DNA of 64,000 nucleotides from Streptomyces aureocirculatus. GTDB taxonomy: Bacteria; Actinomycetota; Actinomycetes; Streptomycetales; Streptomycetaceae. Shown here one piece after another: positions 35,092 to 43,961 of the stretch (its first letter is position 1; each line of letters begins with the position of its first letter). The translations under genes and the position numbers were made by a program. The stretch spans positions 1-64,000 of the forward strand of contig NZ_JOAP01000016.1 of NCBI RefSeq assembly GCF_000720475.1, written 5' to 3'. The notes beneath the pieces were generated by a model that ran no database searches, was not told the origin of the DNA, and was given only the letters and a program-made list of their open reading frames with translations.

Positions 35092-36006
35092 TCAGGAGCG
35101 CCACAGCGCCGGGCAGTACTCGGGGTCGGAGTAGTCGGGCCTGCCGTCGGCGGTACGACGGACCAGCCCATCGTGGTTGTACGAGACCCACGAGCCGTCC
35201 GAACGACGGAAGTCCTGGTAGCGGTTGGCGCCGTCCTGCAAGTGGAGGGAGACGGCCCGGCGCGGGCGGTCCGCGAGGTTGGCGCCGCTGCCGTGGTAGG
35301 TGCGGCAGTGGTGGAAGCTCATGTGGCCGCGCGGGATGTTCATCGGGACCTTGCGGACCTCGGCGTTGTTGAACGCGGCGTTCTCCTCCAGCATCGCCTC
35401 CAGTTCGTCCCGGTTGCGCTCGGCGAAGTGCAGCGACGTCTGGTCGTTGGTTGAGGTCTCCTTCCATCGGTGACTGCCGTCCACCATCGTGATGGTGCCG
35501 AGGGATTCGTCGCAGTCGTGGAACGGGATGAACGCCGTCAGCATGTTCTCGGACGTGCAGGTGGCCCAGTAGTGCCGGTCGAAGTGCCACGGCACGACGT
35601 TGCTCTGCTCCTCGGGCCGCGGCGGCTTGAGGATGAGGGTGGACTGGAAGATCCGTATCTCCTCGGCCTCGGCGAGCCTCGCGGCCACGGCCCCGATCAG
35701 CGGCTTGCGCAGGATGCGGCCGATGGTGTCGTCCTCGTAGTGGATGTAGTCGTTGTGCCGCTGCACGGGTCCGGCCGACGGCTCCCAGTAGGCGAGTTTG
35801 GGCGGGCGGGCCGGCAGGGTGCGGTCACGGTGGCCGTCGTAGAAACGCTCGCTGGCCTCGACGAGCGCTTCCGTCTCCTCGTCGGTGAGGAGCTTCTTCG
35901 AGAGGTACCAGCCGTGATCCAGGTAGTGGTCGATCTCGGTCTCGGTGGGCAGCAGTGCGCGTTCCGCTTCGGTGAGCGCGAAGCGGCTCGGTTCCTGATG
36001 GATCAC
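35092..36006 (-). CDS. Phytanoyl-CoA dioxygenase (PhyH) family oxygenase
   Basis: A 304-residue Fe(II)/2-oxoglutarate-type oxygenase. VVPWHFDRHYWA provides the HxD iron ligands and HHCRTYHGSGAN the distal histidine, with RRAVSLHL after it for 2-oxoglutarate. The GTG has GGAG seven bases upstream. It lies between HmaS and prephenate dehydrogenase in a tight leftward operon. It probably hydroxylates or desaturates an intermediate. Relatives occur in several N-N-bond clusters, but the substrate cannot be told here. Confidence 0.82.
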   Translation of the reverse strand: MIHQEPSRFALTEAERALLPTETEIDHYLDHGWYLSKKLLTDEETEALVEASERFYDGHRDRTLPARPPKLAYWEPSAGPVQRHNDYIHYEDDTIGRILRKPLIGAVAARLAEAEEIRIFQSTLILKPPRPEEQSNVVPWHFDRHYWATCTSENMLTAFIPFHDCDESLGTITMVDGSHRWKETSTNDQTSLHFAERNRDELEAMLEENAAFNNAEVRKVPMNIPRGHMSFHHCRTYHGSGANLADRPRRAVSLHLQDGANRYQDFRRSDGSWVSYNHDGLVRRTADGRPDYSDPEYCPALWRS

Positions 36007-36036
36007 AGTTCTGCTCCAGAGTGGGGAAGGTGCCGG

Positions 36037-37143
36037 TCAGACCGGGGCGGTTTCCTCGCGGGCGACCGCTTCGTAGAGGGCCTTGATGTTGCCGCTGCCG
36101 AACGTGCGGGCACCGTGCCGGTCGATGACCTCCCAGAAGTACGTCTGGCGCACGTGCATGGAGCGGGTGAAGATCTGGAACACCTGGCCCCAGTGGTCGC
36201 GGTCGACCAGGACGTTGGTCCGGCGCAGGTCGTCCAGGCGCAGGTCGGTGCGGCCAAGGCGCTGTTCAAGTTCGTCGTAGTAGCCCGCGGGTGTCTCGAG
36301 GAACCGGACGCCGCGGTTCTGCAGCGTCTCCACGGTGGCGATGATGTCGTCGCTGAGCAGCGCGAGGTGCTGCACTCCGGCGCCGCCGTGACGGGCGAGG
36401 AAGTCGTCGATCTGGCCGGGGCGACGGTCCACCACCGGCTGGATCAGGGTGAAGGTGACCTTCCCCGAGGGGCTCTGGACCACCTTCGAGTCCATGGCCT
36501 GCTCGCCGACCTCGATGAACTCCTCGAAGATCTGGGAGAAGCCGAAGACCTTCTCGTAGAAGGCGACGGTCTCGTTCAGCTCCCCGGCGGGCAGGCACAC
36601 CGCCGCGTGGTCCACGACGCTGATCAGGGCCTCGGGCCCGTCGGGGTCGGCGGCGAACATGTCCATCACGCCGGGCAGGAACTCGGCCCGGTCGCCCTCG
36701 CGCTGCACGAAGGTGTGGGTGATGTCGCCGAAGCCCGCCACCGTGCCGGTGGTGACCTCGGTGGCGCCACGGGCGTGGACGGCGGGCGCCGTGACGGAGA
36801 CGGCGCCCGCCCGCACCGCTTCGGCGTGGGCCCCGGCCGCGTCGCTCACCTCGAAGGCGATGCCAGCGACTCCGTCACCGTGCCGGCTGACGTAGTCGGC
36901 GACCGGATCGTCGGCGGTCAGCGCGGAGGTGAGCACGATCCAGGTGCCGCCCTGGCTCAGCAGCAGCGAACGGCGGCCGTCGAGCCCGGTCTCCGGGCCC
37001 GCCTGGCCCGCCAGTCGGAACCCGAAGGCGGTGCACAGGGAGAACGCCCATTGCTGGGCATCTCCCACATAGAACTCGACATGGTCGATGCCGTCGATGT
37101 TCACAAGATGTCCTTTCGCGTCACTGGTCTTCTGCTCGGTCAT
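36037..37143 (-). CDS. hmaS: 4-Hydroxymandelate synthase
   Basis: A 368-residue iron dioxygenase related to 4-hydroxyphenylpyruvate dioxygenase. It converts 4-hydroxyphenylpyruvate to 4-hydroxymandelate, the committed step of HPG synthesis. Iron ligands appear in ISVVDHAAVC (His), GVQHLALLSD (His) and YFWEVIDRHG (Glu). The stretches GEQAMDSKVVQSPSG and FGSGNIKALYEAV closely match glycopeptide-cluster HmaS proteins as I remember them. The ATG was preferred. It follows the ketosynthase stop by 22 bases. The presence of Hmo and HpgT supports HmaS over plain HPPD. Confidence 0.9.
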   Translation of the reverse strand: MTEQKTSDAKGHLVNIDGIDHVEFYVGDAQQWAFSLCTAFGFRLAGQAGPETGLDGRRSLLLSQGGTWIVLTSALTADDPVADYVSRHGDGVAGIAFEVSDAAGAHAEAVRAGAVSVTAPAVHARGATEVTTGTVAGFGDITHTFVQREGDRAEFLPGVMDMFAADPDGPEALISVVDHAAVCLPAGELNETVAFYEKVFGFSQIFEEFIEVGEQAMDSKVVQSPSGKVTFTLIQPVVDRRPGQIDDFLARHGGAGVQHLALLSDDIIATVETLQNRGVRFLETPAGYYDELEQRLGRTDLRLDDLRRTNVLVDRDHWGQVFQIFTRSMHVRQTYFWEVIDRHGARTFGSGNIKALYEAVAREETAPV

Positions 37144-37165
37144 GGCGTCGTGCCTGGTCGCGGGG

Positions 37166-38437
37166 TCATCGCCCACGCTTGCTGCGGGTGTGGGCCCGGC
37201 CGAGCAGCAGGCTCACGTTGTGCCCGCCGAACGCGAAGGAGTTCGAGAGCACGGCCTCCGTCCCGCTCGGCCGGGCGGCGCCGCGCACATGGTCCAGTTC
37301 GCAGTCGGGGGCCACGTCCTGGAGGTTGTGCGTGGGCGGCAGTCGCCCGGTGCTGAGGGCGAGCGCGCACACGGCCGCCTCCACGGCTCCGGCGCCGCCC
37401 AGCAGGTGGCCGGTCATCGACTTCGTACCGCTGACCGCGGGGCCGCCGTCCGTGCCGAAGACGGTGCGCACGGCACGGGCCTCGGCGATGTCGCCCAGTT
37501 TGGTGGCGGTGCCGTGCGCGTTGACGTAGCCGATGTCGTCGGGGGCAAGGCCGCCACAGGCCAGGGCGGACCGCATGCTCTGTACCGCGCCCTCGCCGTC
37601 CGGCCGCGGCGCGGTCGGCTTGTACGCGTCGGTGGAGACGCCCCAGCCGAGCAGGTCCGCGTAGCCGGCGGCGCCGCGGGCGTCGGCGACGTCGGTGCGC
37701 TCCACGACGAGCACTCCGGCGCCTTCCGCGAGGACGAAGCCGTTGCGCCCCGTGTCGAACGGGCGGCTGGCTGCCGTCGGATCCTCCCACCCGTGCGCCA
37801 GGGCCCTGGCGTGCTTGAAGGCCAGGGCGGACGTCGGGTTGAGAGGTGCCTCGGCGCCTCCGCAGATCACCACGTCGGCCTCGCCGTGGCGGATCAGCCG
37901 GGCGGCCTCGACGACCGCGTGCGCACCGGCCGAGCAGGCGGTGGCCATCGCCGAACTCCAGCCACGGATGCCGTACTTGATGGCGACCCGGGCCGCCGCC
38001 ATGTTCGGCAGCATGCCGGGCAGCAGATAGGGGCTGACCGCCGTGGGGCCCCGGTCGCGCCGGGCGTGCGCCTGCTCCTCGTACGTGGTGAGGCCGCCGG
38101 CGCCGCTGGAGAGCACCACGGCCACCCTGGTCGGGTCGACGTCGCTGCCGATGGTGAGGCCGGAGTCGGCGACGGCGTCCGCGGCGGCGGCCAGCGCCAT
38201 CAGCGCGTACCGGTCGACCATCCGCTCCCCGGGCGGGAGCACCTCGGCCGGGTCCAGGTCCGGGGCGATGCCCGCCACGTCCAGGGTGCCGGACAGGAGG
38301 TGCGCCGCGGGAGGCGTGGTGAGCCCCGACTTCCCGCTGCACAGCGCGTCGAACATCTCGGCGGCGCCCCGGCCCAGGGAAGTGAACGTCCCCAGGCCGG
38401 TGACGGTGGCGCCGTGCCGGGCGGCGGTCGGGCTCAT
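37166..38437 (-). CDS. FabF-type beta-ketoacyl-ACP synthase
   Basis: A 423-residue ketosynthase with a complete triad: Cys in MATACSAGAHAV, His in VNAHGTATKLGD and His in KSMTGHLLGGAG. It also has FDTGRNGFVLAEGAG and a C-terminal SNSFAFGGHNVSLLL. Length and motifs fit FabF/KAS-II or free-standing type II ketosynthases. It has no chain-length-factor partner. Its ATG overlaps the stop of the ligase gene (ATGA). With the ACP and ligase it probably condenses an acyl starter with malonyl-ACP, or works as an unusual amide/ester former. The substrate is unknown. Confidence 0.92.
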   Translation of the reverse strand: MSPTAARHGATVTGLGTFTSLGRGAAEMFDALCSGKSGLTTPPAAHLLSGTLDVAGIAPDLDPAEVLPPGERMVDRYALMALAAAADAVADSGLTIGSDVDPTRVAVVLSSGAGGLTTYEEQAHARRDRGPTAVSPYLLPGMLPNMAAARVAIKYGIRGWSSAMATACSAGAHAVVEAARLIRHGEADVVICGGAEAPLNPTSALAFKHARALAHGWEDPTAASRPFDTGRNGFVLAEGAGVLVVERTDVADARGAAGYADLLGWGVSTDAYKPTAPRPDGEGAVQSMRSALACGGLAPDDIGYVNAHGTATKLGDIAEARAVRTVFGTDGGPAVSGTKSMTGHLLGGAGAVEAAVCALALSTGRLPPTHNLQDVAPDCELDHVRGAARPSGTEAVLSNSFAFGGHNVSLLLGRAHTRSKRGR

Positions 38438-40095
38438 GAGGCGAGCACCGCCCCGTCACCGGTGCGGGACCCCCCGGCCTCGAACCGCTCGCCCGCGAGG
38501 AACCGCTCGCGGAGCAGGACCTTGCGCACCTTTCCGGTGGGGCCGAGCGGGATGAGTTCCGGGTCGACCACGACGATCCGGTCCACGGTGGCGGCCACAT
38601 GGTCCTCCAGGGCGGCCAGGACCTGAGCGGTCCGGTCGGTCTCGATGTCGGCCTTGTCCACCGGGATCAGCAGCACCGTGGTGGTGACCCTCCCGCCCTC
38701 CCGTACGGCGACGACCGTGCACTCCCGGATGTCGTCGCAGGCGGCGAGGACGCGTTCCTCGCTCATGGCGGAGAACAGCTTCCGGCCGTCCGGGAGTTCG
38801 ACGGCGTCCACGGCGCGGTCGACGTGGTAGAACCAGCCGTCCTCGTCTTGGTAGACGAGGTCCCCGGTGAGGAAGAAGCCGTTCCTGCGGGTCCGGTAGG
38901 TGGTCACCGAGTCGTTCCAGTAGCCCAGGGAGAGCGTCGGCGCGTTGATGCCGAGCTGGCCGACCTCACCCGGGCCGAGCGGCTCGTAGTCGTCGTCGAG
39001 GACGGCCACCGTGGAGAAGGCGTGCGGGCGCCCGATGCACCGGCCGTAGCGGTCTGTGGTGGGGGTGTGGGTGATGAAGAATTGCGAGTGGCCCATCTCG
39101 GTGGAACCGAGACCGTCCACGAAGTGCGAGCCCTTGGTCCGCTTGATGCCCTGCGGGGTCAGCGACCTGCGGCTGCCCACCGCGACCAGGCGCCGGATGT
39201 GCGCCTCGTGGGCGCAGTCACCGGTGTTCCACCAGACGCTGATCGAGTCGAGGTCCCACTGGGACAGGTCCTCGCCCGCGAGCTCCGACCAGGTGGCGGC
39301 GAAGCCGAGCACGCTCTGCGGCTTCCAGCGTTCGATGGCCTGAAGGACGCCGGAGCCGCTCTGTTCGGAGAGCACGGCCAGCTCGACCCGATTGGTCAGG
39401 GCGAGGTTCACCGCGATCACCATGGCCGCGTGCGCGGTCGGCAGGGCGGCGAGCATACGGTCGAGGCCCTGGGGCTTGGGCAGGGTCAGACGGTGCCGGA
39501 TGGATGCGAAGAGGGCGTGGTGGGAGTGGCCGACGGCCTTCGGCAGACCGGTCGTGCCCGAGGAGTGCGTGATGACCACGGGCTCGTCGGCGTGGTGCCG
39601 GTAGACCGGCGGGGCCTTCGCCGGATCCCCCTTGCCGAGGTCGGCCACGTCGGCGAGCAGGGGCGTGTCGAGCCCGTGCGGGGCCAGCTCGGCGCGGTGC
39701 GCCTCGTCGGCGAGCACTCCGGTGGCGCGCAGCCTGCGGATGTACTCGGCCGCCGTCGCCCCCGCCACCCGTGCGTTGATCAGGGCCGGGATCGCGCCGA
39801 TACGGGCCAGGGCGAGATAGCTGAGGACCATGTCGGCGCCGGTGCTGACGAAGACCGCCACACAGTCGCGCGGGGCGATGCCGAGGGCGTGCAGGGCGGC
39901 GGCGCGTGCCGCCACCCGCTGGTCCAGTTCGTGCAGGGTGAGTGGCTGCCAGGCGGGATGGTCCTCGACGTCCGTGTCGAACGTCAGGGCCGGGCGGTCA
40001 AGGCCCGTCCCGCGGCCGGCCAGGGAAGTCAGCACGTTGCCTATGCCGAGTTCCTGATCGGCCGCCAGTTGGGCGCGGTCGTTGGTGCGTTTCAT
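38434..40095 (-). CDS. AMP-dependent acyl ligase (ACP-loading or CreM-like diazotase candidate)
   Basis: A 553-residue adenylate-forming enzyme. VITHSSGTTGLPKAVGHS is the ATP loop, GLGSTEMGHSQFFI the A5 region, FFLTGDLVYQDEDGW the A7 and GPTGKVRKVLL the A10 lysine. The A8 hinge reads HVDRAVDAVELPDGRKLF instead of the common GRxDD. It sits between the ACP and ketosynthase genes, so it may load an acid onto the ACP. Nitrite-activating diazotases such as CreM and AvaA6 also belong to this superfamily, and a CreE/CreD pair is in the same operon, so that role is an open alternative. GAGGAG precedes the ATG. Confidence 0.85.
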   Translation of the reverse strand: MKRTNDRAQLAADQELGIGNVLTSLAGRGTGLDRPALTFDTDVEDHPAWQPLTLHELDQRVAARAAALHALGIAPRDCVAVFVSTGADMVLSYLALARIGAIPALINARVAGATAAEYIRRLRATGVLADEAHRAELAPHGLDTPLLADVADLGKGDPAKAPPVYRHHADEPVVITHSSGTTGLPKAVGHSHHALFASIRHRLTLPKPQGLDRMLAALPTAHAAMVIAVNLALTNRVELAVLSEQSGSGVLQAIERWKPQSVLGFAATWSELAGEDLSQWDLDSISVWWNTGDCAHEAHIRRLVAVGSRRSLTPQGIKRTKGSHFVDGLGSTEMGHSQFFITHTPTTDRYGRCIGRPHAFSTVAVLDDDYEPLGPGEVGQLGINAPTLSLGYWNDSVTTYRTRRNGFFLTGDLVYQDEDGWFYHVDRAVDAVELPDGRKLFSAMSEERVLAACDDIRECTVVAVREGGRVTTTVLLIPVDKADIETDRTAQVLAALEDHVAATVDRIVVVDPELIPLGPTGKVRKVLLRERFLAGERFEAGGSRTGDGAVLAS

Positions 40096-40142
40096 CCGGG
40101 CGACTCCTCGTGTGCCGGGTTCGGTGGCGTGAAGAGCCGGGT

Positions 40143-40418
40143 TCAGCCGGAGTGGGCGGCGGTGGCGGCGGCGGAGGCGCGCTTGACGACCTCGTCGACG
40201 AGACCGGAGATCGTGAGCAGCGCGAGGCTCTCCATCTCGTCCTCCTCGAAGCGCACGCCGTAGGTGTCCTCGATCTGGATCGCGATCTCGGCCACGGAAA
40301 GAGACTCCAGATCCAGCCCGGAAGGGCCGAGAGGGCTGTCGGGGGATACCTCGGACACGTCGTAGTTCATGGTCGACAGGGCGTCGAGGATGAACTTCGT
40401 GACCTCGTCCTTCTGCAT
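40143..40418 (-). CDS. Acyl carrier protein
   Basis: A 91-residue discrete carrier protein. LGPSGLDLESLSVAEIA holds the serine for 4'-phosphopantetheine in an ESL context. Helix 3 (YGVRFEEDEMESLALL) is acidic as expected. It begins MQKDEVTKFI with a weak GGAG upstream. It is the first gene of the long leftward operon. Only 18 bases separate its start from the divergent phosphopantetheinyl transferase start, so each promoter must lie in the other gene. It probably carries the starter or elongating chain for the ketosynthase. Confidence 0.9.
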   Translation of the reverse strand: MQKDEVTKFILDALSTMNYDVSEVSPDSPLGPSGLDLESLSVAEIAIQIEDTYGVRFEEDEMESLALLTISGLVDEVVKRASAAATAAHSG

Positions 40419-40436
40419 GTGCTTGACTCCGATCTC

Positions 40437-41105
40437 ATGGGGCGTCAGCCGGGCTCGGACCCGGTCTCGGTTACGGTGCTGTGGTCTGCGGCGGACGGTG
40501 ACGCACGGCGCGTGGCGCGTTTCCTGGCGGTGCGGAGCGCGGCGGAGCTGCTCGGCGTCGAGCCGTCCAAGGTGTGGATGTCCCACGCTGCGAGCGGCCG
40601 GCCGCTGCTGAACGGGGCGGGCCGGGGAACGCAGGTGAGTGTCAGTCACGGCCGGGGTACGGCCGCGGTCGCGCTATGCAGATCTCCTCGTGTCCATCTG
40701 GGCGTCGATGTGGAGACGGTCCGGCCGTTGGCGGCACGGGCCCTGGCGCACGGTTACCTGGCGGCTGCCGAGGCGCACTGGCTGGACGGTCTCGCCGCGG
40801 CCGAACGCAGCCGGGCGTTCCTGTGGTTGTGGACGCAGAAGGAGGCGGTGGGCAAGGCGCTCGGGCTCGGGCTGCGCGCGGGCGGGATGAGTCGCCCGAT
40901 GCCCCTGCCCGCGGTGTGGCCGCCGCCCGACGGCGGTCCGCGGGCGCCGGTCGCGGTGCCGGGTGACGCCGCCACGGCCTGTACGGCGGCCTTCGTGGGT
41001 GGTGGCAGGCACGTGGTGGGTGTGGCCGTGCGGGGTGTGGACGACAGCGACCTGTTCGAGCGGCTGTCGGTCCGCGTACGGCATCGGCCCGCGGTCGTCG
41101 GCTGA
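40437..41105 (+). CDS. Sfp-type 4'-phosphopantetheinyl transferase
   Basis: A 222-residue transferase that attaches the phosphopantetheine arm to carrier proteins. Motifs are VSVSHGRGTAAVAL (P1/P2 region), HLGVDVETVRP (Mg-binding GVDVE) and LWLWTQKEAVGKALGLGLRAG (WxxKEA). The ATG at 40437 has no clear ribosome site; GTG codons about ten residues later are alternatives. It diverges from the ACP gene, its likely substrate, and converges on the second ligase gene with 11 bases between. Confidence 0.9.
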   Translation: MGRQPGSDPVSVTVLWSAADGDARRVARFLAVRSAAELLGVEPSKVWMSHAASGRPLLNGAGRGTQVSVSHGRGTAAVALCRSPRVHLGVDVETVRPLAARALAHGYLAAAEAHWLDGLAAAERSRAFLWLWTQKEAVGKALGLGLRAGGMSRPMPLPAVWPPPDGGPRAPVAVPGDAATACTAAFVGGGRHVVGVAVRGVDDSDLFERLSVRVRHRPAVVG

Positions 41106-41116
41106 CGTCGGCCGGG

Positions 41117-42499
41117 TCATCGCGCCACCTGTGCCCGGGCCGCGGCGCGCAGCGCGTCGGGGCTGCGCAGCGGCTTGCCGGTGGGGGTGCGGGGAATCGC
41201 TGGGAGTACGGTCAGGCGGCGGGGGCGTTTGTACGCCGCGAGGCGGACCGCGGCCGCACGGCTGAGCTCCTCGCCGGTGACCATCGTGTCGGTCACGGCC
41301 ACGTAGGCCTCGATGCCGGAGCCCTGCACCACGACGGCCTCACGGACCCCCGGCAGCCTGCTGAGGAGTTCCTCGACCTCGGTGAGGTCGACCTTGAGTC
41401 CCCCGACCGACACCTGTTGGTCGAGACGGCCGTGCACGGTCAGCAGCCCGGTCCCTGGGTCCAGGGTCCCGGCGTCCTTGGTGCGCAGCCGGCCGTCGGC
41501 GTAGCGCGTCGGGTCGGCACGGCCGACGTAGGGACTGGCGGGCAGCCGGAGCAGGATCTCGCCGTCCGCGATCTCGACGGCCATACCGGGGGCCGGGGTG
41601 AGGCCGGGCCGGGTGGTGCCGAGGAGGTCCGTAGCGATCATCCCGGCCTCGGTCATGCCGTACATGCCGCCGAGCGGGACACCGTACCGGGTCGTGAAGA
41701 ACTCCCACGTCTTCGCCTTGACGGTCTCGCCGCCCGTGATCATGCCGGTGAGCTGCGGCAGTCGGGGCGGTGACTGCACCGTGGCAAGGAGGGCCGCCTG
41801 CGACGGAACACCGAGCAGGGTGGTCGGTGCGGGGTCTGCCGCCACCGCGCCGTGGAGGGAGTCCGCGGTGTGACTGCTCGGCAGGGTCAGTGGAATCCGG
41901 TTGTGCAAACCGTACAGCAGTCCACCGACCAGGCCGAGCACATGGATAACCGAGGCGAGGACAACAATACGCCCACCGTTTTTCGGATAGGCAGTCAGCA
42001 GCCCATAACGTTCCACTTCCGCCATGAGGCTCTCCGCGGTCCGCCCGATCACTTTCGAAGGGCCGGTCGATCCGGAACTGAGCTGTAACAGCACATGTTC
42101 CGTGTGTGCCGGTTCACCACTTTCCCGGGCGGTGATCACGGAATCCGTTTCGAAATAGCCGCGCAGCCTTCCGCGAATCTCGCGGTCGGCCGTGACAACG
42201 ACCTGCGGATTAATTCTCTCGATCGCCGCGTCGGCCTCGCTGCTGGTGAGCCGATGGTCGACGAGAGCGCACTGGGCCCCGCCGCGCCAGCCGGCGAGGA
42301 GCGTGGCAACCAGCGTCAGAGAAGGGGGAAGTCGCAGTACAGCGACGCCTCCGGAGGTCAGCCCCGCGGACCTGAGCGGCTGCTGGCGCCGCTGCACCTC
42401 CGCCCGCAGTTCACCCCTGGTCACGACGGCACCCAATGTCAGCACCGCTTCGTGGTCCGGACCGGAGAGCAGAAACTCGTCGACCCATTCGCCATTCAC
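41117..42499 (-). CDS. AMP-dependent ligase, second (short stand-alone form)
   Basis: A 460-residue adenylate-forming enzyme, shorter than usual. LQLSSGSTGPSKVIGR is the ATP loop, GGMYGMTEAGMI the A5 region, GRLDQQVSVGGLKVDLTEVEELL the A8 hinge and PRTPTGKPLR the A10 lysine. Size and style resemble stand-alone aryl- or aminoacyl-ACP ligases. HPG, 4-hydroxybenzoylformate or a fatty acid are possible substrates. The GTG has GGGGAG eight bases upstream. The 229 bases before it are relatively AT-rich and likely hold its promoter. Confidence 0.85.
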   Translation of the reverse strand: MNGEWVDEFLLSGPDHEAVLTLGAVVTRGELRAEVQRRQQPLRSAGLTSGGVAVLRLPPSLTLVATLLAGWRGGAQCALVDHRLTSSEADAAIERINPQVVVTADREIRGRLRGYFETDSVITARESGEPAHTEHVLLQLSSGSTGPSKVIGRTAESLMAEVERYGLLTAYPKNGGRIVVLASVIHVLGLVGGLLYGLHNRIPLTLPSSHTADSLHGAVAADPAPTTLLGVPSQAALLATVQSPPRLPQLTGMITGGETVKAKTWEFFTTRYGVPLGGMYGMTEAGMIATDLLGTTRPGLTPAPGMAVEIADGEILLRLPASPYVGRADPTRYADGRLRTKDAGTLDPGTGLLTVHGRLDQQVSVGGLKVDLTEVEELLSRLPGVREAVVVQGSGIEAYVAVTDTMVTGEELSRAAAVRLAAYKRPRRLTVLPAIPRTPTGKPLRSPDALRAAARAQVAR

Positions 42500-42728
42500 A
42501 AGAATTACTCCCCGTTGGAGGTGCGCAGCGATTCCCCATCACTTACGGACGATCACTGAGAGCTAACCTTGTCTCCATCACAGCAGACCCGCAGGAGCGG
42601 CACAAGTAAAAACTTCTGGCAGATTTATGGCACGAGGAATCCTCTAGCGGAGGATTATCTTTCGGGCAGCACTGGTCAACCTCCCCGCTTATTTCGAAAA
42701 CAAAGCCGGGAGGATTGATTTGTGAGTG
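42500..42728 (-). other. AT-richer leader region with a small hairpin
   Basis: The gap between hmo and the second ligase gene is unusually AT-rich for this genome. It contains AATCCTC-N5-GAGGATT (42638-42656), a possible terminator for hmo. A promoter for the ligase gene probably lies between this hairpin and 42500. No gene seen. Confidence 0.5.
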
Positions 42729-43817
42729 TTATTCAGCGCGTGGACAGACCACTCCGGCCCGGGTCAGCGAGCCGACGCCGGAGGCGCCCATGAGCGCCAT
42801 GGCCTCCTCGACCTCTTCCGCGAGGCCTCCCAGGACCAGGGACGCGCCCTCGTCTCCCGAATCGGCGAGACCCCACAGCAAGGGTCTGCCGAGCAGAGCG
42901 GCGTCGGCGCCGAGGCACAGCGCCTTGACGACGTCGGTGCCGTACCGGACCGAGCCGTCGACGAACACCTGGATCCGGCCGTCGAGGGCGTCGGCGACCT
43001 CGGCCAGGGCAGCGAAGGCGGGCTGGGCGGAGTCCAGTTGACGTCCGCCATGATTGGAGACGATCACGGCGCGGACACCGTGGTCGGCCGCGAGCAGCGC
43101 GTCCTCGGCCGTGAGGATGCCCTTCAGTACGAGGGGCAGCGAGGTCCGCTCGCGCAGCCAGGCGAGGTCGGCCCAGCCGATGGAGGCGTCGAACTGCTCG
43201 CGCGCGTGGCGGGCGACAGCCGACTCACCCACCTGTCCGCCGTACGAGGCGGACATGAGCGTCTCGTCGATATTGACCGCCCGGATGCCGTCCGGGATGG
43301 CGAAGCCGTTGCGCACGTCTTTCGGGCGCCGGGCCATCCGCGGCGCGTCCACGGTGAGGACCAGGGCACGGAATTCCGCCTCCTCCGCGCGCCGGACCAG
43401 GTCGAGGAGCACATCGCGCCGGCGCAGCCAGTAGAGCTGCAGCCACAGCGGCCCGGTGGCGGCCGCGGCGATGTCCGCCAGCGTGCGGCTGGCGAACATG
43501 CTCACCGTCAGCGGCACCCCGGCCTTCCCCGCGGCACGGGCCGCGGCCACCTCCCCCTCGGGATGCACCAGTTGGTGATAGGCCATGGGAGCGATGCCCA
43601 CGGGTGCGCGGACCTGATCCCCGAGCAGCGTGGTGCCGGTGTCCACCCGGGACACGTCCATCAGGACGCGCGGGCGGAGTCTGATGCGGTCGAGCGTGTG
43701 GCGGTTGGCCGAGATCATCGACCCCGTGCCACTGCCTCCCGCGATGAAGTCCCACACATGACTGGACAGGCGGGCACGTGCCGCCTGTTCGAACTCGCGT
43801 AACGCCGGACGACTCAC
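42729..43817 (-). CDS. hmo: 4-Hydroxymandelate oxidase
   Basis: A 362-residue FMN-dependent alpha-hydroxyacid oxidase that oxidises 4-hydroxymandelate to 4-hydroxybenzoylformate. Motifs are VWDFIAGGSGTG, VGIAPMAYHQLVHPEGE, LWLQLYWLR, VLTVDAPRMARR, LVLKGILTAEDA, VIVSNHGGRQLDSA (catalytic His, Arg) and VFVDGSVRYGTDV. The segment RRPKDVRNGFAIPDG matches glycopeptide-cluster Hmo proteins as I remember them. The GTG start is VSRPALREFEQ. It diverges from the TetR gene at 43962 across a 144-base region with a clear dyad. Confidence 0.92.
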   Translation of the reverse strand: MSRPALREFEQAARARLSSHVWDFIAGGSGTGSMISANRHTLDRIRLRPRVLMDVSRVDTGTTLLGDQVRAPVGIAPMAYHQLVHPEGEVAAARAAGKAGVPLTVSMFASRTLADIAAAATGPLWLQLYWLRRRDVLLDLVRRAEEAEFRALVLTVDAPRMARRPKDVRNGFAIPDGIRAVNIDETLMSASYGGQVGESAVARHAREQFDASIGWADLAWLRERTSLPLVLKGILTAEDALLAADHGVRAVIVSNHGGRQLDSAQPAFAALAEVADALDGRIQVFVDGSVRYGTDVVKALCLGADAALLGRPLLWGLADSGDEGASLVLGGLAEEVEEAMALMGASGVGSLTRAGVVCPRAE

Positions 43818-43875
43818 GAGGTACCCCCGTCGCGCTCCCTGTGGTCGATCGCTCGTAAGATAGCATCTCAACCAT

Positions 43876-43902
43876 ACGACCGTGCGGATACTAAACGGTC
43901 GT
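43876..43902. promoter_or_regulatory. TetR operator candidate between hmo and tetR
   Basis: ACGACCGT-N11-ACGGTCGT is a perfect 8-bp dyad in the divergent gap. Each half extends as CGTGCGGAT or CGTGCGGAA. The reverse complement reads GCACGACCGTT, identical to the site before 55922. It is the likely site for autoregulation by the TetR protein and control of hmo. Confidence 0.65.
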
Positions 43903-43961
43903 GCGGAAATTTCTGTGGCCGCGGCTCGGCGACCACCACTGCCAGAACCCGGGGATGTGAC

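Noticed and set aside
36037..37143. Plain 4-hydroxyphenylpyruvate dioxygenase of tyrosine catabolism
   Set aside because: Hmo and HpgT are in the same cluster and several segments match HmaS; no homogentisate genes are present.
37166..38437. Type II polyketide minimal PKS
   Set aside because: There is only one ketosynthase, with a full triad, and no chain-length factor, cyclase or aromatase.
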